Of a stretch of 64,000 nt of DNA, positions 44,841 to 57,776 are shown one piece after another (the first letter of the stretch is position 1; every line of letters starts with the position of its first letter). Origin of the DNA: Opisthorchis felineus (lineage: Eukaryota; Platyhelminthes; Trematoda; Opisthorchiida; Opisthorchiidae); assembly GCA_004794785.1 (NCBI GenBank), contig SJOL01009857.1:274409-338408 (forward strand), in the 5' to 3' direction. A program made the translations under genes and the position numbers. Below the pieces are notes generated by a model. That model worked only from the letters and a program-made list of their open reading frames with translations, was not told the origin of the DNA and made no database searches.

Positions 44841-45554
44841 CCTTGGAACGGGTCTTTGGCTGGAATGCGAAGCTCGGTGAACTAAACACGTCATCGAAAT
44901 CGAATCTGCCTCTGTCTGCGGGAATTCGCGTATGTTACTCCATCTTTTACACACTACCTACGTGTGCTGAGCGACTTGGCGTTAGCTAGGCAATCCATCA
45001 AACGGATAGTACGCAAATTCAAAACCTACAGCAAGGATTAGAATGATGGATCGAGAATTCCCAGTCGCACACAAGTTGGCTTCTGGTCTTAGTCGCCTCA
45101 GCCACTGCACCGGATGCTGCCCGCTGAATACTTCCAAGCGAAAGTACGAGTCACTGTGTAGAGAATATATTGAAGGAATTGTCCGACGTCCCAACCACCG
45201 AGGGTGGCTACTACCTGGGAACAAGAACTGAGAGTAAAGCGTTGTCAGAGCGGAAAGCTACTGACCGGTCAATGCTCTGTTATGTGGGCTGTGGTTGGTG
45301 TGAATATTATACGCGTCCTGACGAGCTTTTTACATAATGTGTTGTGTTCACAGCTGAAACCTGGCCTTGGGGTTGAACCACCCGGTCACGTGAAGTCTGT
45401 CTTTGTGAAGTTGAGTAATCCGGTACAGACTGTAAATAACTCGACACATTATCAGGTCGGTTGACGCAAGGTGTCGTGCGAATGGTATGAGATTTGGCGC
45501 AGTATCTCTACACAAAGACATCGACATATGCACTCAACTAACTCTCGTCTAGAC

Positions 45555-45595
45555 AGTCCTCTTGTCCTGGAGCAATTATTCTTGTAAGTCCACAC
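45555..45595 (-). repeat. Tail fragment of the hammerhead SINE
   Basis: GTCCTGGAGCAATTATTCTT, then GTAAGTCCACACC, matches the end of the minus-strand SINE at 28565-28695 (GTCCAGGCGCAATCATTCTA, GTGAGTCCACACC). The ribozyme and head are missing. Confidence 0.5.
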
Positions 45596-48160
45596 CGATA
45601 TTTTGCCGCAGGCTTGCACGTCACCAGAGCCGGCTCAGTAAGCCTCATCCAATGCATGGACTGCGATAGCTGAGCTGCACTTCAGCACAAACACGCATAA
45701 AAAAGTTCAGGACATGCATGAATTGCACGCCAATGGCAGCCCACATAACTGAGCCCTGGCTAGTTTTTAGCCACTTTTTACCCTCTGTCCTTTGACAAGT
45801 CGAACAGTCAGCATTTTCCATTCGATGTTCTCGCCGTGACCCCCCCAGTATTCTTACTGCGATTTCTTTCTTCGGGTCCAGTTGAGAGATGAACTATCAG
45901 AAATTTAAACCCGTCCTAGCACGAAGGAAATCCACGAAGTGCTACGAAACACCAAACACCAAAAAGCACAGGCCGAGGCGAATTGAACTCAGTTGAGTTC
46001 AAAGAGACATGTTGACAGTATCACTAGACACTCCGTTTTTAAAGTCTTAGACGAAGAAGGAGCCCCTATTCGATGAGATGAATCGGTTGTAGTCATCATT
46101 TTAGGGAAGGCTCTCTTGGTGTTTGTCCTAATTACCTAATGATTCGTCTTACATGCTCATCATTTTATACAGAGTGTGTGAGTTGCAAATTCAAGAAGAG
46201 TAGGCCAAGTTTCATCCGGAACGTGAGTGCTTGAATTGGATCTACGTCAGCTGGCAGAACGCCGATATAGCAGAAGCAGCCCCAATATTGTGGAATTTCT
46301 AGGATTTCTAGCGGGCCACTCTGGACGACAAAGTGAAGGTCAACATACTAGGAAAGTCTAGGTTTACGGCCAGCTTTCGTCATCCTTTATTGTGTGGCAA
46401 GGCTGTCCCATATAGTCATACCCATTGAATTTTACCGCAGACGATAGCTCTGAAAAGGACGCCACAGACGATGGTGTTTACTTGTTGCTGGCGCACAAGG
46501 GCTAGCAATGGTACTTGATCGCCTAGCACGTGAAGTAACACGTTATGCTATGTGTTTTGCACCCTATTAATGTGGAGTACTACATAAGGCTAGTGGAATC
46601 TAAATTTGTGCTCGACCTGGCCAGTAAGAGGTTAGACATTATCAACAGCTTTGTCTAGAAAGCTGTATCACAGTTAGTGGTCCCATTGGAGAAGAGATGT
46701 TCTTATATATTCCAAAAGTGAAGAGTAGCTTTTGCTAACCTGAGACACCTGTGGCATTGACAGGACATGAAAAGTAGGATATACGAGGCTACAGTTCGCA
46801 GTCGTTTGGAACAGTGAGCATTTGAGCAACATTATCTGTGATAATGATGAAACAGGTTGTGTGTTGGATACTGCTAGCTGATGACTGAGCAATATCGTTT
46901 CAAGACACTGAATCGCTTGGCTCGATCTCCCGGGTTCTGTTCGCACGCAATTGTTCCCGTCGGGAGAAAAAAACAGGGTTAGCAACTGATGACTTGGTGT
47001 GGGGGTATGAAGAAACTCACAGACAGCTTAGTTCCTGTGGGTCTAGTTCGCCTGCCGGGTTGAAGCCGGGAGAATAATGGGTGCTGTTGGCAAGCTATAC
47101 TTAGAAACTGCTAGCAGCCGAATCTACTTCTCCCCAGTTGGGACCACTCGTGGGACCCAGTCAATACGGTTAAGGAATTCTCTCTTCAAGATCTAACGGG
47201 TAAGGATAAAAATCTATTGGAAACAAAATGCGATGTTGATTACACCGGAGTGCAAAACGAATTACATATTTCTTGCACCAATGCACTGCATGCTGGCGGC
47301 TGACGCGTTGGGTAATGCTTGCCCCAGGGAAGGTACCGGTGAATGAACAGGTGAAAACTGACATATGCAGTCAGTGTGAGTCTGTCGAACGCTACTCCTG
47401 GTGCTGATTCACCTGGCAATCGTTAGACCGGAGTTGGAACCAACGACAAAAGCGCATTCGTTCTTTTTGCGTCAGGTCCTCCGAATGGGCAGAGAGGCTG
47501 ATGAATAACCTCAACACATTAGTTAAACTATAATGCGCTAATGTTGTCTTTGTCACCTCGAACATACTTGGACGGTATTATGTACCCTAAAGACAAGTTA
47601 TGTAGGACGTACGCAGTGAAACGTGGTTGACGCTGCTCAATAGCTATTGATTGCTGTACAAAGCATAATACCCCGACAGACCTGAATTGCTATCGGCGCA
47701 GGTTCAACTGCAGTGACTGGCATATGGTGCGGTGCCGTGAGAAGTCGCATATTCGGTATCGACATCCTGAGTCAGCAAATCACATTCCCTTTCGGATAAG
47801 TTCGCGTTTGCAGACACTTTTCTGCCAGGGTGGGCAAGCCGCGCTCTTTTTGAAGGTATTTCTCTTGAACGGTCGCACTGACATTATGTACAAAGTGCAG
47901 ATGATAATCTCCCCAACTTATTCTGGCCATTTCGGCGGATAAGTGAGACTAATAAATAATGGATCAAATTTCATGCTAGAAACAAGTGCAACGTGCTCTA
48001 AATCAGCTTGCCCTCAACCAATATCATTCATACATGATTCTGTATAAAGCAACTTGAAACACGACTCCCTTAGTTCGCTTTGGGCCCGAGAGGCTACAAT
48101 GTTCACGGCCAATTGGTACTGCCACTGTTTTCCATAAGCGGTAATACGCACAACACATAC

Positions 48161-48220
48161 TTTGCAAACACCCGGTTCCGTCGGTGTGTCCCGACGAAAC
48201 CGGACAGGGAGAAAACTGTC
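48161..48220 (-). CDS. Candidate exon, unknown product
   Basis: Minus strand, 20 codons between a strong acceptor (caatcatctgccag) and a consensus donor AAA|GTATGT, phase 0 at both ends: DSFLPVRFRRDTPTEPGVCK. The frame stays open past the donor through a coding-like VVRITAYGKQWQYQLAV stretch to about 48014, so intron retention or a longer exon is possible. It continues the frame of 49055-49213. Confidence 0.35.
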
Positions 48221-49054
48221 CTGGCAGATGATTGAAACATTTTTGGCTACTAGTAAAGGAATAAGTAGCACAAAAATCCCCGTGTACTGTTTTGCACCAC
48301 AGTGAGTGAGAGAACTCTGGATATGGATCCAGTGACTGTGGCCCCGCTGTGAGGGCACGGGTTGTCACCTAACACTATGGATCTCCGCCATTCGTACGAA
48401 ATACTACCCAGCTACTAATTTTTCTCAGAATTGATACAGTAATGGCTAATAAAAGAATATATGAAGGGAAATAGTTTCCCCAATCATCTTAGTCGTAAAT
48501 ACATAGAGTGGTAGTTCATTGGAAAGATGGAAACAAGTACAAAGACCCACGTGGGGTGCTTCAACATTCGAATGAGATTCGAAGCAGAGTAGAGTTGTGT
48601 CTCCAAAAAGAATGGGAGAACAGAACACGACGGTCGATGCGGTTGAGATAAAAACGAAGGTCGAATCGACTTCAAAAAATCTTTATGGACTGTAGTGCTA
48701 TGCGTAAGTTGTCACGACTGTCACAACACTGGCATGATCCTATCTACGACACTGTAATATATGGCCTGAATACTGAATTGTTCAAACACGCCTTGAATGT
48801 GACTGCAGACGGGGTATTAGTTGGGTAGTAGTAGTAGGTTGTGTCGAAACCGCGCAACACAACCAAAGTAATTTTATGAGTTTCAAACAATGGTCTGTAA
48901 CCGGACATCCATCGTTTAACACGTTAGATTATCTCTTAAGTTAATTTCGTTTCGGCCCGGAGGCAACAAAGCACCAGTTTAGCCAAAACCTAGTTTTTAG
49001 CTCGGGTTATTGGCCACAAAGATGAACTAAGTGGCCAAAAACCATTTCATCTAC

Positions 49055-49213
49055 CTGACAATAGGCTAGGATCCAAGACCAACTGTCATACTCATGCAGA
49101 GGTACCAGATGTTTGTGTTGCCATCCACTTTTCGGTATTAATCCCCACAACGTTCGCTTCACCCAGTCAGGTCTACTTAAATAGGCCTTTAACTGAATCG
49201 AACGTCGATCATT
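49055..49213 (-). CDS. Candidate exon, unknown product
   Basis: Minus strand, 53 codons in phase 0 at both ends. The acceptor is ATTACGCAACAG and the donor TGTCAG|GTAGATG. It reads NDRRSIQLKAYLSRPDWVKR, then TLWGLIPKSGWQHKHLVPLH and EYDSWSWILAYCQ. It is Trp-rich and coding-like, and is compatible with 51115-51195 before it and 48161-48220 after it. Confidence 0.4.
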
Positions 49214-51114
49214 CTGTTGCGTAATCGCGATGGTAATGGTCATCATCCTATAGATTAGGCTCACTGGAAGATGAATATCAGTTCCGATATGACAACAAGC
49301 AGATGGAAATGAACTGTCACAGAAATATATTCATGGCTTAACTTTCAAAAATGGTGGTGATCAGACAGGCCGACATGACCGTCAGCTGGACACAAGCCGG
49401 TCTAGTAGTGTGATTAACCATCTACAACCCAAGGTTTGAGAGAAATGAAGTCAGATTGTTTAGTGCTTCAGAGGTTGTGCGCGCTATAGTCACAGGAAAT
49501 GCACAGTCTGTTGAACAACCGGTATGCATTGTAAAGTGAGCTGCACGTCTGTACATTTGCTGAACTCCCCAGACTGTTAATGGGCTTTGTTTCAATAGTT
49601 CATCTTGCTCGATTTCACTTCGCCACACGTCGGATAGGGTATTTTTTTTGAATCCTTCTTCGATAGAAGTTCCCGGCCCACGTCAGTATGCGCTTTCTCG
49701 TCGTGCCACCTGACTGTATATGCAGCTCAAATCGAAACCAGACACCTAACCCATACGGTGTGGATAAAAATGCAGCCATTCGGCGTATTCACTAGTCTTC
49801 CAAGAAGTGATACGGGTGGAGCTAGGATAAGTAGATATATTCTGGTGAGCTAAGATGATACAGTTGAATTGAATGGCGTAGAAAGGTCACCGATGGTCCT
49901 CAGTGAAGCTATGACGTAAATTACATCGCCAAACATGTCTTCAACTCTCCATTTCAACGTACAACTGGTTTACCAGCCTATGAAGACTTCAGGTGAACGC
50001 TGCAGGCTAGAGAAGATGGGACCGAAACAGCGCTTACGGCAACACGGCTACCACCAGTGATAGTAGACTGAATCGGGAGACTAATGTGAACAGCAGAAAT
50101 ACAGCATGAAGCGGATCATCAGTTAAGGGAGAACGAGGAAGAGAAACAACGAGCGGAGGTGGTAGCCTTTGAAATCATGGAAGGCACAGCTGAACAACCG
50201 TGTCCCCCACGTTGCTGTGTTACATACTGAGGGTGACTGGCAGGGTATAAGCTTGTTTTTGAGTAAATTTTGAAGTCTAAGTGAACAGTTGGATAGTGTG
50301 TATTCAATCACTTGTAAACCTAGGATGAAAGGTCAAGTGTTGGGAGTCTGATGCTTTGTAGGGAGGAATTCCTCCGTGTAACTGAGACAGACGGCTGTAT
50401 ACTTCTGCCGGAAATAATGAAACAACTGTTGATTCTTTTCTTCCATTCTTATTTTGCACAACGTGGTCCCCCGTTTTTGTTATCTCTGTTTTGCGTCTAT
50501 ATCAGCTTTCTTGTTTTTGACCCGAACGTAAACCGTTCATTGACCTTGTCATCGGACGTGTTGTTTAAGCCGACAAGTGGTTTCGCTATCTTGTAAACAC
50601 GTTGCCTTGAGTCGGTGTGAACTTTGGGATCCGTTAGGAATTAGCAGTTCCCAGCCCGGCTAATAGAAGCCGGCGTAGTCCCACGATCTGAGGTTTGTAT
50701 AATTTTATTATTGTATTTATAGTACATCATTTGCAGATAAATCTCCATTTGAACGATTTAGCTTTTGGGATTTTGCGCGTAACTAAACGTGGTCCAACAG
50801 ATTGCTGGAAACAATCTATAACAAGTTAACAAATCACAGTAATGTACATCGCCAAGAAAATCTGCGCAAAAACTACACTAAAACGAAGAAGGACAAATGG
50901 CGACATCTACCATCATGCCGAGTTCGGCATACCAGGGCTCAACACACAGTACCACCAGACTATTTAAGCTGAAACGCCAAAGGTGGAGGATAACTAAGAA
51001 TAACTGCCTATGGAAACGACCGGGCTCCTTCTGTGGACAGTTTTTCCAAATTCCTGTTTGTGAACGGTAAAAAGAGAACACACATGGAGCAGTGTGATAT
51101 GAAAAGTTATATAC

Positions 51115-51195
51115 CATGTGATGACTCTCAATTTCAGTGAGCAATACTGGAGAAAGTACCGCTCCTGCATCACAGTTCCCGTCATCCCCATTCAA
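51115..51195 (-). CDS. Candidate exon, unknown product
   Basis: Minus strand, 27 codons. A long T-rich acceptor (ggcttgtttttcaag) leads to LNGDDGNCDAGAVLSPVLLT and EIESHHM, and the donor is CACATG|GTATAT, phase 0 at both ends. It fits between 51791-51921 and 49055-49213. Confidence 0.35.
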
Positions 51196-51790
51196 CTTGA
51201 AAAACAAGCCAAAAGCTTCGCGATCGACTGGTCATTCATTTAACCATTACAACTTTTTGTCTTCAGTAAGTGACTGTCAACTCTTTATATTTTAACACAA
51301 TGTGATGCATGGGACGTAAGTACTTTCCAATTTGCTGATTCTGACAGTGGCTAAAGGGATGAAACTGCCAATCAGATGGGGTTGTCTGATTGGGTATTTA
51401 CTCTCCAGAGCAAGGGGTTTGGAGAAGGCACGACGTCGCTTGTGTTATCTCTGCCAAATGAAGCGGTTCGTAAAACAAAACGGAACACAAAGCCTCATAG
51501 TATTGTTGGCATCTTTTTACGCTGGAACAGCCGAGAAGTAAGCATACCTATAGCTGCGTGCAAATCGACTACAACGTATCGCAAAACGCGATAATATTCC
51601 TTTCTCAAATGGCACATGTACTGATCAAAAGCTGGTGCAAATAGAAAGGTGAGTTGCACATGCACGTACATCCATGAGTTTCACCCTATCGGCGGGTAGC
51701 TTTGTGCTTGACTTGATTCGAATACCAAGTCAAGACTTGCTACAAATGTGTCACACCAATAACGTGCATTTTCAAGTATGATATTTTCAC

Positions 51791-51921
51791 TGAGTCAAAC
51801 AGGTACAATTTCCCAATTGGGGTAACACGGCTGATATAATCCCATGCGGTGTCGAATACAAGAGTCGCATTTGTTGAATCCCCGATTGGTGGCGTAAACT
51901 CAATTAGGATAGTTGGCCCTG
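51791..51921 (-). CDS. Candidate exon, unknown product
   Basis: Minus strand. After GTTTGGCAG the first two bases complete an Ala codon. It reads GPTILIEFTPPIGDSTNATL, then VFDTAWDYISRVTPIGKLYL and FDS, ending at TCA|GTGAAAA in phase 0. The frame stays open to 51740. The alternating hydrophobic pattern suggests beta strands. It joins the exon at 52106-52201 in phase. Confidence 0.4.
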
Positions 51922-52105
51922 CTGCCAAACTCCCAAGATTTCATACATGATAACTCGTCCAATGAAACTTACATAGCCATCACTTACCGTCGGCCTAGAG
52001 ACTTTCAATTGTATAAAATTTTAGCATTCTGGGGTGCAACCACCTCTCCCCTAGGACTAAATTCGGTTGGCTTTTTCAAAGCTGTACATAAAGATTGATG
52101 GATAC

Positions 52106-52201
52106 CATACAGCTCTTTAGCGGAAGAGTGAACCCTGTTTAATATTGTCAAAACCACTCGCCCTTGAAATTCGGGTAAAACTGACTTGGGAGATGAGCCA
52201 T
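52106..52201 (-). CDS. Candidate exon joining the P4-ATPase gene to downstream exons
   Basis: Minus strand. The acceptor is GAATCGTTGCACAG. The first two bases (AT) complete the Gly/Asp-type codon whose G ends the exon at 52709. It reads GSSPKSVLPEFQGRVVLTIL, then NRVHSSAKELY, and ends TATG|GTATCC in phase 1. An alternative last exon for the ATPase exists in another frame (52230-52148, ending GEWF and TGA). It is unclear whether this exon extends the ATPase or belongs to a separate gene. Confidence 0.35.
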
Positions 52202-52708
52202 CTGTGCAACGATTCGGCACAAACGTTCAGCTCATCTTCATGGAGGTACAGCAATGAAGTACTACATGTGTATAACTGGCGAAATGTTTGGACCTGTGGA
52301 TAGCATGCTGTAACTGGTATGGCGATATGAAACAGAGAAAATAGATCGCTTCCGCCTGAGTATTAGGAGACTAAATATGAGTCAGTAAAATGTCTCATCC
52401 TGAGAAGAAACAAAACAACCGTTATCGTCTGGATCGTTTGAGGTATTACGTTTTACTCTTGTGGACGAACTTTGGTGATAACGAAATCTTTCCGGGCAGT
52501 AGTCAATGAAATTTTAGTGTAAATATTACTGCGGTTTGGATCGTAGGGCTGTCTGAACCACGTTCCAACCTTCGGTACACTCGTTTAGCCCGTGTGAGTA
52601 GTAAGATCCTCACAATATGCCAGCTAGGTGTGGCTCAGTCCATGGATGAAATAGGCTGCCTTGGCTAGAGGTGGACTCAAAGGATAACTTTTAGGAATAT
52701 TTACTTAC

Positions 52709-53361
52709 CATCAATAACTGGTCGATTTCGGTGTCCAAGATGTCGTGGCCCACTGAGGGAATGTGAACGTACATGAGGATCAACGGCAGGCCAAATGCCT
52801 GGAGTTGAACGTGGTCCTGCTTCATCGTCAAAGTTGTTCGAACCTCTTGTACCATACCGGACACTGGGACGACCGTAGCCGTAATTTATTGTTTGCGTTC
52901 GCCGTCTACGTCGACGAGAGTCGACAACAAAGCCAGGTGACTGACGCAGATTGATCATTGATATAGGACTAACCGGGGCTGCCGTGGATGGCAAATGGGA
53001 GGACGGTGGGACACCACGGAATAAACGCCCGCCTACACTGAATAACTGTTCCATACGGGATATAAAGTGTGTTGGCGTCTCTAAGTCCTCCATATTAGCA
53101 CTAGGCAATGATGGTTGCGAGCTGCCTTGAACCTGTAAGCCGTCAGGGGTTGTAGCAGGTAGGGTGATGTGTGAAAGACCTGAGGAAATACTAGTTCCGC
53201 CAACAGGTGAATGACGCTTAATTGGAGATAGACTGACAGGGAATCCAGCTAAGTAGGCTTCCAGTGGCAACCGTTTCCCGCGACCGTATTTCTTCGTCAT
53301 CAGATTGGCAACGGTGTCCAAACTGGGGTTGAACATGTTATTCAGTGTGATGAACAACAGT
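52709..53361 (-). CDS. ATP10: P4-ATPase (ATP10-like), C-terminal tail exon
   Basis: Minus strand. The first base completes the Arg of ALLPR from the exon at 54866, giving ALLPR-LLFITLNNMFNPS. This is the usual position of the F-x-P segment just after M10 of P4-ATPases. About 200 residues of cytosolic tail follow, rich in Ser, Pro and Arg, with a run of six Arg (DSRRRRRRTQ) and a GYGRPSVRYGTRG segment. The exon ends GATG|GTAAGT, so at least one more exon follows. Such tails are poorly conserved and often regulatory in this family. The in-frame TAA at 52701 lies beyond the donor. Confidence 0.75.
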
Positions 53362-54336
53362 CTAGACATGTGAGATGTAAAGATTATACCAAGAGGGATC
53401 AGTCACACCAGAAAAGCTGTACGGCTCAATATATCAGTATCGGGAAATGACTATTCTCAGTAAAACGATAACTGACCCGATTGTGTGTACGTCAACGGAG
53501 ACCGAAAATGCGATTAACCGAAAGCATTTGATCAGGAGGGTGTTATGTGTCAGAGTTACTTTGGAATTTATCTTCTAAACGTATGCAAGACCTCAAAATC
53601 GGCTATACTGATTAAGAAAGACCTGAAACTGATAGCGCCTTAGAGGGGAGTGCAAATGAAATGTCCGAGATGTAATTTGGTTTGGTTTCGCACGGCCTAC
53701 TAACATTTGTGCACATTCAATAGTAGTATTCGGCAGAAGCCTTTGTGTAGTATCATGGCTAGTTCGAACCGGACTCAAATGAAGTGTCTGCTCAAGTCAG
53801 ACTTAAATTGCGACTGTCGAACCACTTTCGATTTCATAAGTATACGTTTTTCTCAGGGGTGTGCGCTCGAATAGAAATCCGTGTCAGATTGGCAGGAAGC
53901 ATATGACCGTACATGCTGCGGAAAATCACGGCAAACTACCTGCAGACTTAAAGTGTTCTGATTAGAGAACTGATTCAGACTACAGGTTTTTGCTGCATGA
54001 TACAATAAGGTATATCAAACAATCTCCATGTCATACCTTCAATAAAATGATAAATGAGCACTAAAATTGCTCATGACACGTAACACGATTTTTGTGCGCT
54101 TGAAACAGCTGGCGGGCCTTAATATCTCGGTTCGAGTAATGACATAACATCGTTCAAAGGCAGTTTTTAGGTGCATACTTGTCATATGTGCTGCATATCA
54201 CAAATACGGACTGAAGCCTTGCTATGAGCGATCGATCTAGCAGGGCCGAACTCAACTTCTGCACATTCTTACTGGGAAGATGCACCTTAACCTTTGCGCC
54301 AATAAACTGTCGCCACTGGGCGTCTATCAGGTAACT

Positions 54337-54430
54337 GTTGACCTGTTCGTCGAGCCTGGCAATTGACTTGCAAACGTTTCGTCACCATACAACGAGACAT
54401 CGTCAGTGAACAGGTCAACAGCCACTGATC
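54337..54430 (-). repeat. Dispersed structured repeat, copy 3 (best preserved)
   Basis: The core (minus: CACTGACGATGTCTCGTTGT, ATGGTGACGAAACGTTTGCA) is bracketed by perfect 13-bp inverted repeats TGTTGACCTGTTC / GAACAGGTCAACA at 54337-54349 and 54410-54422 on the plus strand. It can therefore fold into a closed stem with inner hairpins. It lies between two exons of the ATP10-like gene, in the sense orientation. Confidence 0.6.
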
Positions 54431-54865
54431 AACACCCAATAAGCTCATCCGACAAATTTCCAAACTGTCACCACTTTTACGGTATACATATGGAGCCGAC
54501 ATCGAATCTGAGGGTGTCCTCGAAGATCCGTTCAACTGCATGGCAAAACATCCATTGGGCCACTGAGGCCGTTTAGCTGGGAGTCGTTTCGTTCACTGTT
54601 CCTTTTCGATAGCTGTCCCTCCTGGAGAGGCATACTGAATGATGGGCGCAGATATAATGAACAGGCTTTTTTTTACAAAATGTATGTTTTCCTTCTAAGG
54701 GGAGGAATTTCAATAAGTATCCATATAGGTCGCAAACATTTCTGTTAGTAATAGTCCGAGGCCTAATTAGTGCCCTTCTCATTCAGGGATACAGCGAAAT
54801 TTCACAGCAAAAGTAGGATTCACCACGGCGGAAAAATTAACATCGCTACTTCACATCGGACTTAC

Positions 54866-55056
54866 CTAGGCAGGAGCGCAGCTACCGTCGTAATTACAGT
54901 GAGGAGCCAGAAAGTGCTGTCGTTCATGGCCACAAATATCACAAAGTATGGGTTCTCCGGAGCGATTCCTGTCACAGCTAGCGCGTGATAGACCATGGTG
55001 AAGAAAACCCAAGCAAACAAATAACTGAAAATCAGTCCAATCCAATGGAGAAAGAC
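54866..55056 (-). CDS. ATP10: P4-ATPase (ATP10-like), exon with M9-M10
   Basis: Minus strand. The acceptor is CCCCCTTACAG, starting in phase 0. It encodes a membrane helix (VFLHWIGLIFSYLFAWVFFT), a short lumenal loop containing AVTGIAPENPYFVIF and a second helix ending FWLLTVITTVAALLPR. This layout, with the NPYxV-type loop and the ALLPR exit, is the M9-M10 hairpin of class-5 P4-ATPases (ATP10A/B/D). The donor is CTAG|GTAAGT, phase 2. The longer minus frame 54866-55171 in another register is a shadow. Confidence 0.88.
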
Positions 55057-57776
55057 CTGTAAGGGGGTTGGAGAGGATTGTTATACTTTGAAAACATTGC
55101 TCAGACATGGGTGGAAAGAAATTAACAGTATCGCTTGACTTCACGCACTGAAAAGAGGAGGCTACCGTCACTTATTGGACTGAGACGTAATTTCAGCTGG
55201 TTAGTTTTAAACCACGGATCAGGAGTAAGTTGGTCTTAGTTTCTACATTATTGTTCATCAGTAATAGGGGAAATAGCAGTGCATTAGGGGTGCTGACTTA
55301 GCCAATTCACTGACTCTATATGGTCATAGTTCCCCGGCCAGGTGGCAGTTGGGTGTATCACTGGATACAAGGCTATCCGACAATGACACTAACCGCTGCT
55401 GAACCTTGTCAATGCGTCCCTATCCGAGCAGGTAGCAACCGCTAACATGACTGAGTTTATTGATCAAGACTTTCATTATAAAGTCAAAACCGATCATTTT
55501 TGGTCGTTTCTGCCCTACACATGGCTGGACCGAAAGGGTTCTGCGAATCGAGTGATACTCTAGAATACGAAGTACGTGACCTAACCAGTATAAGCAATGG
55601 AGTGCGATTGACTCGTTTGCCTCTTACCAAAGCGATCTAACCTACCTCAACACTGTTGTTCCGATGTTCTCATTAGAAACGAGCACTGTTTAGGAGGTAC
55701 TGTTGGCTAAACATTGAAACTGTTCGCATCCTCTCTGTGTCCCGATGCCCTGTTTCTGAAGCATAAATCATGGAGGATAGCGCTACTGCTGTGTATACAC
55801 CTACCGTTGATAGACGTCATGTCAGTGTAGCAAGTGTCGAGGGTTTATATGAGACGTGCTGACCTTCTCGATGTGAGAAATGCTTTAATCCAGCAATATG
55901 AACTTGTCTCCCACGTCGACTGTCTGAAGTCCAAGCATGAGGTTTTGTAGGCGTCAAGCGCGCAACAAATCTTGTTGCATAATTAGATAAAAGGGCATGC
56001 ATTTCTTAACCATCTGATCCAAGAAGAACACCATTTTCAGTGTTTTCTAGGTGTCTGCATGAATGATTCGGGAGCACTTTGAAGCATCGAGGGCAGGGGA
56101 TAAGCTTCGAGCGGCATAATAAAGAAAAACTTAGGAAGGAATGGTGAACGAAGGAAGCCTTGCCGATTGAACTCAGAAACCTGTAAGTAACCACGGGGCT
56201 GTCGTACAGTGTCATGATGTGACATGAGAATTTGAAAAAGACGCATTTCACTGCCGGAGTGCCATAGTCTCCGAGGACCAATGGAGTCAAGATCAACACT
56301 GAACTCGAGAAAAACGACCACTACTGATCATGAGACCGAATAGCGCTGTTCTAGCATCTCCCTCAAAGTGGAGATATGGTCACTGTATTGTAGGTGATCC
56401 AAATGGAGCCACATTAATCGGACTGTCCTGGTGATCAACCGATATAAGCAGGAGAATGTTACAGAGCATTTTAGATACCATGGCTAGCAGGCTAATGCCA
56501 CGATAGTTCTCTTGTTGTTCTTGTAACCATTTTGAAAATTGGAAATACCATGGACGAAACTCATACTAATATTCAATATTTGTTCCATATAGCCTGCGGT
56601 AGGCATGTCATCAAGGTTTCGCTACCTTATTTGACGGCAACGGAAGGTGAGTCATCCAGGCCAGATACCTTGTTGAGTTGAACCTACGAGATTTCACGCA
56701 AGAACTTTGTCGTTGACGGGTTTCAATATTCTATTCAGACTCATGTGGACCTTACAGAGTTTGCGTCGACAGAGACTAAGCAAACTGTCTTTCAAAGTGT
56801 TCAACTGGTCGCTCAAGATGATATTTTTGAGTCAGTTGCAGGTGCATCAGTTTTGTAGACTATTACACTGAAAACTATCTTCCTCTGATCGGTTGACCGA
56901 ATCAGTCGAAATAAAGTGCGATTAGTTCCTGCAACAAAGGACTTCATATTCTGGGTTTCAGCGAGCCCCAGTGGCTGCTGTCAATATTCGGCTAATGAGG
57001 AATCTACGTACTCCGGCATGATCGTCGGTTGTATGAACAAGGAGTGATGGACACGATTTGATACAGGTTTCTTTAAGTCATATTGTAGAGCCCAAGTAGA
57101 TGGTTGCAACAACTGTCACGACAAACTTTTCTAATCTTTCCCGTTAGTGTTTCTGCGCGTTTCCAACGTTTTCGGAGCTAGCTCAGCTCGACATCATTGA
57201 GCTACATAAACCCTTTGAAGATGACTTTGTATTCGTATGCGTGGAGGAAGAGCGAACCACTAGACATGTCTGCAGGATATCACGATGACAATAAAGTTCC
57301 ACACTTCAGAAGAAGCGGCGACCGTAGGTTAATGGTCCTCATCGATAATTCATGGTCACATGATCCAAATGAGTCCATGTTTGGTCCACCGTAGTTGCCT
57401 TCGGATAAAATGGTGTGAGCGCGTGTGCTGAAAGCTCATTTTGGCTAGGAAGAGATGACGTTCGGCATATAACCAAAGATTCCACCACCCATTATTCGTG
57501 GGACATCAACCCCAAAACCACCATCTAAATGTATCCTTCCTTGAAATAGGAGGCTTCAAATACATTTCGTTAAACTAATGAACGTAGTACAAATCCACTT
57601 AGAGTGAGGAGCACTGCCAATGCCTGTGGAAAGCTGCATGGGTGCAACGGTGTTGACAGAATAGATCGGGATTGTGAAAAAACAGATACTGGGTAGAAAG
57701 AAATAGATGGACACTAGAGGTAAAACGAAATTTTTGCGGTGTGCATAGTCACACGATTCGCTTGGCATTCACTTAC

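Noticed and set aside
44493..45230. Minus frames resembling exons (44493-44744, 44982-45224)
   Set aside because: They show no splice partners or motifs and lie beside a hammerhead repeat, so repeat-derived sequence is more likely.
48014..48368. Two overlapping 114-codon minus frames as one exon
   Set aside because: A strong acceptor and a GTATGT donor define a 60-nt exon inside; the longer reading is kept only as an alternative.
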